Part shown: piece by piece, positions 43,108 through 49,416 of the stretch
Layout of the letters: each line of letters starts with the position of its first letter
Position numbering within the stretch: the first letter of the stretch is position 1
DNA from: CAVRTJ01 sp964507185
Lineage (GTDB): Bacteria; Acidobacteriota; UBA4820; DSQY01
Reading direction: 5' to 3'
Length of the DNA stretch: 64,000 nt
Assembly (NCBI GenBank): GCA_964507185.1
Contig: CAZDOY010000007.1
Coordinates: 40,059 to 104,058, forward strand
Program-made: the position numbers and the translations under genes
Notes under the pieces: model-generated
What the model was told of the DNA's origin: nothing
The model's input: only the letters and a program-made list of their open reading frames with translations
Database searches by the model: none

Positions 43108-44790
43108 TCAGGTCCGCTTGAAGTCTCGTGCGCGGATGCCCAGAGTTCGAAGATATTTGGAAAGGGTCTGCCGCGTCACGCCCAGCAGGTCGGCCGCCCG
43201 GGTCACGTTGCCTCCGGTGCTGGCGAGCGCCTCTCTGATCGCCGTCGCCTCGGCCGCCCTGCGGCGAACTTCCATCCGCACGCCCGGGGCGTTTTTTGTT
43301 TCGGCAAGCCAGGCACGAACCTGGGGCGACAGGTGACGGGTCTGGATGATTCCGCCGGAATCCGCGAGGTGGTAGGCCCTCTTCAGCTCCATCTTCAACT
43401 CTCGCACGTTGCCCGGCCACCCGTATTCCGTGACCGCCCGGAAGGCCTCCAGAGAGAGGCCCTGGACGTCCCTGGCCGAGGAGGCTTCGTTCTCCTCCAG
43501 AAAGAGATCCACGAGCGGCGGGATCCAGCGCCTCCTCTCCCGCAGGGGGGGGATGCGGACCTCTGCTCCGCGCAGCCTGTAGTAGAGGTCCTCGCGAAAC
43601 TCACCGCGCCGGATGGCCTTTTCGAGGTTCTGATTGGTGGCCGAAAGCCAGCGCACTTTGAGCGGCACTGCGGCCCGGCTGCCCAAGGGGTATATCTTCG
43701 AGTCCTCCAGAACCCTCAGCAGTTTCGCCTGTATGTGCAGTGGAATCTCTCCGACCTCATCAAGGAGAACGGTGCCTTCGTTCGCCGTTTCCAGTTTGCC
43801 TCGGCGACCCAGGACACCGGTGGCCGTGTTCGGCTGGATGCCGAACAGTTCGCTCTCGAAGAGCGCCTCCGGTATCGCTGCGCAGTGGATGACCTGGAAA
43901 GGGGCCTGTTGGCCCATGGAAAGCTGGTGGATCGCCCGGGCCAGGACTTCCTTCCCTACGCCCGTTTCGCCCGTGATCAGAATGGGCAGGTCGCTTGCAA
44001 CGAGCCTCTCGACCTCTTCCCACGGGCCGTCCAGACCGACAAGCGAAGGCGGCTTCGGGTTCCGTCCGCCCTGCGGCTCGGCACCGATCTGCCTGGTGGC
44101 ACCTACCCGGACCTGAACGGCCTCCAGGATGTTCAGGAGGGTCGGCAAAACCGATTCGGTTTCTTCCCCGCCGCCCGTCCAGCGACAGGTCCATGTCCCC
44201 CGGACGCCTTCCAGATCGATGGATTCCGCCTGTTCCGGCGCGGTGCGCCACAATCCGGGGAGAACGCACCGTTCTTTACCGTCGCCGCGCTGTATGATCT
44301 CGAGATCCGACAGTCCCAGGATCCTCCGCCACCGGTTTCCCCAATCGCGACTTTCCGTGTAGGCGCGGATGCACGCATTGAGAATGCCTGCGGAACCCGC
44401 TTTTGATGAGAATGATGCCGCATCCGGGCTCTCGCCGGTGTGCATCCTGGCCGGAAGGGACGGAGACAGGCCTCCGGGAGTCCGCCAGTCCAGGGTCGAT
44501 TCCTTTTGGACGAAAATCCAGACGGAACCGAGGGTCAGTCGGTCGCCCTCTTCGAGCCGGTCGTGGTCGAGACGCTTGCCCTCCCGGCTCACGCCCAGGC
44601 GGGAATCGCAGTCCCGAACGTAAAGTTCACGGCCCTGTTCCCCGGCGAGCATGAACTCGCAATGTCTCCGGCTGATCCCCGGCACGGGCAGAATCACGTC
44701 GTTTGAAGGATCCCGGCCCACACTGAGAAAATTCTTGGTGACGGGGACGGACAAACCGTGCGCTTCACAATGAAAGCGAAGGACCCACAT
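43108..44790 (-). CDS. FHA-AAA+-Fis regulator, enhancer-binding-protein-like without GAFTGA
   Basis: The 560-residue protein has an FHA domain (about residues 22-95, VGRDPSND and SRRHCEF), a linker domain of no clear family (about 125-235), an NtrC-type AAA+ domain (about 250-470) and a Fis helix-turn-helix at the end (GGNVTRAADLLGVTRQTLSKYL). Walker A is GETGVGKE and Walker B is TVLLDEVGE. The GAFTGA loop that contacts sigma-54 is replaced by NTATGV. The usual Asp receiver is absent, so activation is probably by phosphothreonine binding or partner protein. The ATG at 44790 has GGGGAG four bases upstream. It lies between two WYL genes on the same strand. Confidence 0.87.
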   Translation of the reverse strand: MWVLRFHCEAHGLSVPVTKNFLSVGRDPSNDVILPVPGISRRHCEFMLAGEQGRELYVRDCDSRLGVSREGKRLDHDRLEEGDRLTLGSVWIFVQKESTLDWRTPGGLSPSLPARMHTGESPDAASFSSKAGSAGILNACIRAYTESRDWGNRWRRILGLSDLEIIQRGDGKERCVLPGLWRTAPEQAESIDLEGVRGTWTCRWTGGGEETESVLPTLLNILEAVQVRVGATRQIGAEPQGGRNPKPPSLVGLDGPWEEVERLVASDLPILITGETGVGKEVLARAIHQLSMGQQAPFQVIHCAAIPEALFESELFGIQPNTATGVLGRRGKLETANEGTVLLDEVGEIPLHIQAKLLRVLEDSKIYPLGSRAAVPLKVRWLSATNQNLEKAIRRGEFREDLYYRLRGAEVRIPPLRERRRWIPPLVDLFLEENEASSARDVQGLSLEAFRAVTEYGWPGNVRELKMELKRAYHLADSGGIIQTRHLSPQVRAWLAETKNAPGVRMEVRRRAAEATAIREALASTGGNVTRAADLLGVTRQTLSKYLRTLGIRARDFKRT

Positions 44791-44951
44791 GTACTCCCCC
44801 GATTCTTGATGGCAAAGGGGACCCCGGCCGGCGGCCGCAGTTCCATACTCTTCAGTTTAGCACAGGGCCGCGCCGTGCCCGGGTCAATCCTCGCCCAGGG
44901 TCGGCGTTCTCCACGACGCTGAGACCGGACGGAGACTTCTCCCCGAGACGG

Positions 44952-45803
44952 TCAAGGCCGGTCGCCCTCCGGCCGGGCGAAGTTGTAGGCTCGCAGCATT
45001 CTCAGCAGATGGAACCGGAGCAGCGATCTCAGGATTGCCGGTTCTTCGACCGTTACGGTGTCTCCCAGGAAGAAGACCAGCCGCCTGACCGCCTCGAGAT
45101 CGTCGGTGCGGAATCGGATCGTGATGTGAGAGGTGGTCGTTTCGACCACCTGTCCGTCGGCCATCTGTAGGTCCCGGGCCCATGCCGGGGAAGAGGGGAA
45201 TCGGAGACTGACCTTATAGAGAGAACCGCTCTTGATCCAGCCCTCGCCATCCTTGACCTTGATCTCGCTCAGAGGCGGATCGAGGAATCTGTCGGCGAGG
45301 ACCGCGACCTTGCTCAAATTCTGCACGGGTATGTTGACGAGTTCGCGGCGATCCGGGCGATAGGCGAAGAGGGTCAGGCGCGACGCGACGCGGGAAAGAA
45401 AGTGGGGGTGCAGGATCCACGAAACATCCTCGCCGCCTTCCCCTGCGATTGTTACGGTGATCTTCTTCTGCCCGTACAGGGCGGAGTGTATCTTCTCGAG
45501 AATTGCCACCGTGTCACGGGAACTCTGCCGCATGGGACGCTTCGGCGGCGCGCTTCTGAAGTCCCGGTTTTCCGTGTCCTCGAGGGGGGGCACGGGCAGG
45601 GCGTAGTGGTACCCCCTGCCGTAGCTGTGTTCGATGGGCAGGCCCATTTCCTCCTTCATGTAGGAGATGTCCCGGCAGACGGTCCGCTGGGTCACCATCA
45701 GGGCCTCGGCCAGGCTGGCCAGGGTATTGGACGTATTTGATCGAAGCAGCCGGTCGATCTTGCTGGCGCGCTTCTGGACGGATTTGTATTTTACGGGTGC
45801 CAT
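44952..45803 (-). CDS. WYL-domain transcriptional regulator (copy 2)
   Basis: The 283-residue protein has the same three parts as the gene at 42022: helix-turn-helix (about 8-65, VTQRTVCRDISYMKEEMGLPI), WYL-like domain with the triplet degenerate (about 110-190; LTLFAYRPDRRELVNI) and WCX-like end. The ATG at 45803 has GGAGGT six bases before it; the longer open frame upstream is non-coding and runs through the gap. A weak sigma-54-like site is at 45827. The pair probably arose by duplication and may respond to related ligands. Confidence 0.85.
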   Translation of the reverse strand: MAPVKYKSVQKRASKIDRLLRSNTSNTLASLAEALMVTQRTVCRDISYMKEEMGLPIEHSYGRGYHYALPVPPLEDTENRDFRSAPPKRPMRQSSRDTVAILEKIHSALYGQKKITVTIAGEGGEDVSWILHPHFLSRVASRLTLFAYRPDRRELVNIPVQNLSKVAVLADRFLDPPLSEIKVKDGEGWIKSGSLYKVSLRFPSSPAWARDLQMADGQVVETTTSHITIRFRTDDLEAVRRLVFFLGDTVTVEEPAILRSLLRFHLLRMLRAYNFARPEGDRP

Positions 45804-45826
45804 GGTTACCTCCAGGTGCTTATCCA

Positions 45827-45841
45827 GCAAGGTTGTTGCCT
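45827..45841 (-). promoter_or_regulatory. Weak sigma-54-like site before WYL copy 2
   Basis: On the minus strand AGGCAAC, four bases and TTGC keep the GG and GC pairs at the correct 10-base spacing but match the -24 box only partly. The leader would be about 12 bases. It could be chance. Confidence 0.3.
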
Positions 45842-46011
45842 GACGCGCCAAGGCTGATAAGACCTTTATCGTCATGTAGTTAAGCCCTGTGGCTGCGTCC
45901 GTGCGGCCTCTCTCCAAAGGCGCCCACATCCATATAGTAGAGATAAGCCTCTTAATTTCAAGAGATTGAACTGTCGTTCGTGGTTGACGTACGGAACCGC
46001 CGCCGAACGGC

Positions 46012-46506
46012 TCAGCGCTCGAAGCCGAGGACGCCGACGTAGTGCCGGATTTCCGGGTCCGCGTTCCCCCGGCGGAACATGACTGACACAACATCGCCCC
46101 GCAGTCGGGAGAGCGAATGGCCGTTTCTCCGGCAGTAAATCTGTCCGGCGAGCAGAACCCGCCTTCGCTTTCTGGCGGTTACGGCCTGGGCGGGTGTGCC
46201 GAACCTGACAGAGCGCCTGGCCTTGACCTCGATCACGACGATCAGCCCTTCGTGTGCGGCCAGTATGTCGGCCTCTCCGCCTTTCACGCTGTAGTTTCTC
46301 GCCAGGACTCGGTATCCTTTGTTCTCAAGGTGGCGTGCTGCGAGCCTTTCACCCAGGGCGCCGATCTTCCCGGGGGCCACCCTCACCTTCAGCTTTTCCA
46401 GAAGGCGTCCGAGCCACTCCGATTTGACGCCCGGGATGAACCGGGTGCCGGGGTGCCTTTGGAAAGAGCGCGCCCGCTTGCTCCCGGACTGCCTGAGAAG
46501 CGTCAT
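46012..46506 (-). CDS. yraN: YraN-family (UPF0102) nuclease-fold protein
   Basis: The 164-residue protein has an N-terminal basic extension of about 50 residues and then the YraN/UPF0102 domain: GALGERLAARHLENKGYRVLARNYSVKGGEADILA and VVIEVKARRS (a PD-(D/E)xK nuclease-like core, quoted as two segments). The family is linked to DNA metabolism but its role is not settled. The ATG at 46506 is preferred to the TTG at 46515. The extension is longer than usual, so the true start could be further downstream. It follows the periplasmic sensor gene after five bases. Confidence 0.85.
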   Translation of the reverse strand: MTLLRQSGSKRARSFQRHPGTRFIPGVKSEWLGRLLEKLKVRVAPGKIGALGERLAARHLENKGYRVLARNYSVKGGEADILAAHEGLIVVIEVKARRSVRFGTPAQAVTARKRRRVLLAGQIYCRRNGHSLSRLRGDVVSVMFRRGNADPEIRHYVGVLGFER

Positions 46507-46511
46507 GCGAA

Positions 46512-47042
46512 TCAATGCCCCCGCTGGCCTGGTGGCCTTCTGCCCTGAAAGCGGCGTCGCGGCCCTTCCCCGCCCCTCATCTGTTGCATGAGGTCCCGGC
46601 GCATGATGAGGAACTCTGCCTGCTGTCGTGGCGTGAGTCCGGCGAGGAGTCGGGACTCCAGGTCCCTCAATCGTTTCTCGAAGCTGGCCTGTTGGGCTTG
46701 GAAGTCGGCTACGTCCCGAGCCAGGACCTTGTCGGATGTTCTTCCGTCTTCGATGTGCGCCTGGATCCTGGACATGATATCCATCATCGCCTGCCGGTGG
46801 CGGGCGCGTTCCCCGTCGATGGCCTTGAGGACCTCCATCGCCTTGAGCGTTTGCGCATCCGTGAGAGACAGTGTTTCACGCATCCGCTGAATGAGGTATA
46901 GCCTCGCGATTTCCCGTCTGTGATGACCGTGCCCCTGCATCCGTTCGACGGGCGGAGCGGGGCCATCCGGTGGGGGCGCCTGGGCGGGGACACTCAGGCA
47001 GAAGGCGCTGAGAAGAAGTGCGAACAAGCAAGCTCTAACCAT
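46512..47042 (-). CDS. Periplasmic CpxP/Spy/CnrX-like protein
   Basis: The 176-residue protein has a signal peptide (residues 1-22), a Pro-rich stretch, a His-rich GHGHHRRE motif near residue 37 and then a long all-helical part with LTPRQQ- and LSLTDAQ-type segments, as in the Spy/CpxP and heavy-metal sensor CnrX/ZraP family. It ends in an Arg-Gly-Pro-rich tail. The position after a sigma factor and anti-sigma factor matches cnrH-cnrY-cnrX type metal-stress operons. The start at 47042 has AGGAGG upstream and overlaps the anti-sigma gene by eight bases. Confidence 0.72.
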   Translation of the reverse strand: MVRACLFALLLSAFCLSVPAQAPPPDGPAPPVERMQGHGHHRREIARLYLIQRMRETLSLTDAQTLKAMEVLKAIDGERARHRQAMMDIMSRIQAHIEDGRTSDKVLARDVADFQAQQASFEKRLRDLESRLLAGLTPRQQAEFLIMRRDLMQQMRGGEGPRRRFQGRRPPGQRGH

Positions 47043-47568
47043 TCCATCCTCCTGTGTCAACCGGACCGAGATAATCCTCGAGGTCTTCGGCCGACTGCTT
47101 TTCAACCTGGCCCCCCACGGATGATTCTGTAAGGTTTAGCAGCGCAACCGTCGAATCCTCGGTGGTCCCGTACGCCAGCGTGCCCAAACCTCGGCTCACG
47201 CTTTGCTGCTCCTTGATCGAGAGGTTCGCCTGGATCGACCGACCCGGGCTCTCGAGCCGGAGGACCGATAGCGAACCTGTCAGGCCGGCCGCCAGAATGA
47301 ACACCGCCGCCGCCGCTCGCCAGGGAAGGGATCTCGAAGTCCGCGCCCCGGGCTTTGTGGCCGCAGCAACCGTCTTGGCGATCAGCTTCGTCTCCCATTC
47401 CGCGTCCCGGGAGAGGACCGGTGACGCACCCGCCATCTCTGCACCCAGCGCCCGCAAATCATCGATCTCCCGCCGGCACCGGCCGCAGTGCTCGATGTGT
47501 TGCTTGACCTCGGCCGGCATGAGGCCGGAGCCGGTCAAAGCCAGCCTTACAGCTTGATCATGCGTCAC
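47035..47568 (-). CDS. Membrane anti-sigma factor with zinc finger
   Basis: The 177-residue protein has an N-terminal zf-HC2-like domain (His24, Cys28, Cys31, in the pattern HxxxCxxC), one membrane helix near residues 86-103 and a periplasmic C-terminal domain of about 70 residues. The N-terminal part should bind and hold back the sigma factor encoded upstream, with which it overlaps by eleven bases. The start is a GTG at 47568 with GGAGG upstream. Release by stress proteolysis or metal binding is the usual model; which applies here is unknown. Confidence 0.83.
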   Translation of the reverse strand: MTHDQAVRLALTGSGLMPAEVKQHIEHCGRCRREIDDLRALGAEMAGASPVLSRDAEWETKLIAKTVAAATKPGARTSRSLPWRAAAAVFILAAGLTGSLSVLRLESPGRSIQANLSIKEQQSVSRGLGTLAYGTTEDSTVALLNLTESSVGGQVEKQSAEDLEDYLGPVDTGGWNG

Positions 47569-48106
47569 AAGACACCTCCAGCGTCTTTCGGAGGTTTCTC
47601 AGTCCGAAGAAATAGTGAGCCTTCACCGTTCCCTCGGCAAGCGACAGCACCTCCGCGATCTCCCTGAAAGATAGATCCAGCCACGTCCTGAGGATGACCA
47701 CCGAACGCTGCTGGGTCGGCAGGGTCTTCAGTACCCGCCTCAACCGGATGTTCCGTTCTTCCTCCAATGTGTCCGAATCGGGGGAACGGCCCGGGTTCCG
47801 TCCTTCCGGCACCTCTCCCGTCAGGATCTCGCGCTGAACGGTGGCCGACGCCAGGTGATTCAACGCGAGATTGTGGCCGATGCGAAAGAGAAAGGACCTG
47901 GTCGAACAGTCCCCGCGAAAGGAATCCAGCGAAGTTGCGAACCGCAGGAATGTTTCCTGGGCCAGTTCTTCCGCATCCGCCCGGTTGCGGACCATGCCCG
48001 CCAGGTACCTCACCAGCGGCGCCGTATGCGCTCTTACAAACGCCTCCAGGGCATCCTGGCGCTTTGCTTTTATATCGTCCAGCCATGGGTCTTTTGCCTC
48101 GGCCAT
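47558..48106 (-). CDS. ECF-family RNA polymerase sigma factor
   Basis: The 182-residue protein has sigma region 2 (about residues 18-85, with NRADAEELAQETFLRF) and region 4 (about 118-175, LPTQQRSVVILRTWLDLSFREIAEVL). It drives an envelope- or metal-stress regulon, probably including its own operon with the anti-sigma factor and CnrX-like protein. The ATG at 48106 has AGGGTGG about eight bases before it and is preferred to a GTG four codons upstream. It is divergent from lpxC. Confidence 0.9.
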   Translation of the reverse strand: MAEAKDPWLDDIKAKRQDALEAFVRAHTAPLVRYLAGMVRNRADAEELAQETFLRFATSLDSFRGDCSTRSFLFRIGHNLALNHLASATVQREILTGEVPEGRNPGRSPDSDTLEEERNIRLRRVLKTLPTQQRSVVILRTWLDLSFREIAEVLSLAEGTVKAHYFFGLRNLRKTLEVSCDA

Positions 48107-48180
48107 AAAGTCATCCACCCTAAGTGACCATGGTACGGCAGGAATGGTTTAATGATAACCGCCCCGTCCGGTCCCGTCCC

Positions 48181-48222
48181 GCTGTGAAACAAGACACAGC
48201 ACATGTGACAGAAACGACACAT
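48181..48222. promoter_or_regulatory. Two TGTG...CACA inverted repeats upstream of lpxC
   Basis: GCTGTG-N8-CACAGC (48181-48200) and ATGTG-N10-CACAT (48203-48222) stand next to each other. The first ends 61 bases before the -24 box of the lpxC promoter. They look like tandem sites for an enhancer-binding protein dimer. Confidence 0.45.
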
Positions 48223-48261
48223 TGCAGAAACAATTCTTTAGTATTATCAAGAGTTAGGTTC

Positions 48262-48277
48262 TGGCACGCCCCTTGCT
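48262..48277 (+). promoter_or_regulatory. Sigma-54 promoter of lpxC
   Basis: TGGCACG (48262-48268), CCCC and TTGCT (48273-48277) match the full -24/-12 consensus. Transcription would begin near 48288, just before the GGAGG ribosome site. A perfect match this close to the gene makes RpoN control of lpxC likely. Confidence 0.75.
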
Positions 48278-48300
48278 AAAGGGGGCCAGGGAGGTGGTAC

Positions 48301-49194
48301 TTGTACTACCAGAGGACACTGAAACACGCCATCGAATGCAGCGGGATAGGTCTTCACTCGGGACGCAAGGTCTCCATGCGCCTCCTCCCTGCTCCGCCCG
48401 ACACGGGTATCGTTTTCCGGAGGGTGGACAAGGAAGGCTTTGAAATTCCGGCCAACTCGAACTACGTACAGAGAGTCGACTTCGCGACGACGCTTGGCTC
48501 CAGCGGGCTTCAGGTATCGACGGTCGAACACCTGCTCGGGGCTTTCTACGGTATGTGCGTGGACAACGTCGTCGTGGAGATAAATGCAGCCGAAGTCCCG
48601 ATCATGGACGGTTCGGCGGCGCCCTTTGTCTACCTCATCAGGGAGGCTGGGGCCATCAATCAGAACAAAACCAGGCGCTATTTTCGGGTGACGCGCCCCC
48701 TGGAAGTCCAGGAGGCGGACCGCTGGATCAAGATACTGCCCTCGGAGGAACTCCGGGTCACCTACACCATCGCCTTTGCGCACCCGCTGATCTACGAGCA
48801 GACGCTGACTATCCCCATCAACGCCGGCACCTTCGTGGACCAGATCGCGCCGGCCCGGACCTTCGGTTTCATGAAGGACGTCGAAGCCCTCCGGGTCAGG
48901 GGGCTGGCGCTGGGCGGTTCCGTCGACAATGCCATCGTTCTGGGCGAGAGCCGCGCGCTCAACGCCGACCTCAGGTTCATCAACGAGTTCGTCCGGCACA
49001 AGATTCTCGACGTTCTGGGCGATCTCTCCCTGGCCGGGTATCCCCTCAAGGCGCATATCCTGGTCCACAAAGGCGGGCACCGCCTCCACACGGACATGGC
49101 CAAGCTCATCAACCGGTCCTCCGCCTTCAATGCAATAGAGTCTTCAGGGGAAGAGTCCACCGCTGCCCTGCGGTTGGCTCCCCCTATGGCGTAA
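48301..49194 (+). CDS. lpxC: UDP-3-O-acyl-N-acetylglucosamine deacetylase
   Basis: LpxC removes the acetyl group from UDP-3-O-acyl-GlcNAc with zinc, the committed step of lipid A synthesis. The 297-residue protein has the zinc His77 in STVEHLLGA, the PIMDGSAAPF segment near residue 101 and the second metal segment RHKILDVLGDLSLAG near residue 230. The start is TTG at 48301, with GGAGG six bases upstream; no ATG or GTG gives a complete N-terminus, so the rare codon may keep the level of this tightly controlled enzyme low. A terminator follows. Confidence 0.95.
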   Translation: MYYQRTLKHAIECSGIGLHSGRKVSMRLLPAPPDTGIVFRRVDKEGFEIPANSNYVQRVDFATTLGSSGLQVSTVEHLLGAFYGMCVDNVVVEINAAEVPIMDGSAAPFVYLIREAGAINQNKTRRYFRVTRPLEVQEADRWIKILPSEELRVTYTIAFAHPLIYEQTLTIPINAGTFVDQIAPARTFGFMKDVEALRVRGLALGGSVDNAIVLGESRALNADLRFINEFVRHKILDVLGDLSLAGYPLKAHILVHKGGHRLHTDMAKLINRSSAFNAIESSGEESTAALRLAPPMA

Positions 49195-49226
49195 CCTCCT
49201 TACTCAACTTCCTTCCTCCAACCATC

Positions 49227-49253
49227 GAGGGCCTCAGGGCCCTCTCTTTTTTT
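49227..49253 (+). terminator. Intrinsic terminator of lpxC
   Basis: GAGGGCC and GGCCCTC pair around a four-base loop and are followed by TCTTTTTTT, about 33 bases after the lpxC stop. Confidence 0.85.
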
Positions 49254-49254
49254 A

Positions 49255-49410
49255 TGACCAAGTGATCGAGTAAAGAGTGACCGAGGCGGGGGGACCGCCT
49301 TCGAAGGCTGTACGTCTGTGCGTGAGTAAGGGAGCAGGTAAGTGCGGCGGGGGAGGACCTTCGAAAGTTTGCCACCTGCCGCAGTTAAATCCCAAATCCC
49401 AATTCCGAAA
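49255..49410. repeat. Intergenic repeat modules between lpxC and topA
   Basis: The gap holds AAGTGATCGAG and AGAGTGACCGAG words (49259-49285), a perfect GCCTTCGAAGGC palindrome at 49297-49308, a near copy ACCTTCGAAAGT at 49367-49378, GTAAGGGAGCAGGTAAG-like words, and AAATCCCAAATCCCAATTCC-like words just before the topA stop at 49386-49407. All modules of the family are present here. Confidence 0.6.
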
Positions 49411-49416
49411 TCGCCT

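Noticed and set aside
48269..48285. Hairpin CCCCTT-GCTA-AAGGGG before lpxC as a regulator
   Set aside because: It overlaps the -12 box and the predicted start, so it would not be in the transcript. It may be due to chance in this GC-rich stretch.
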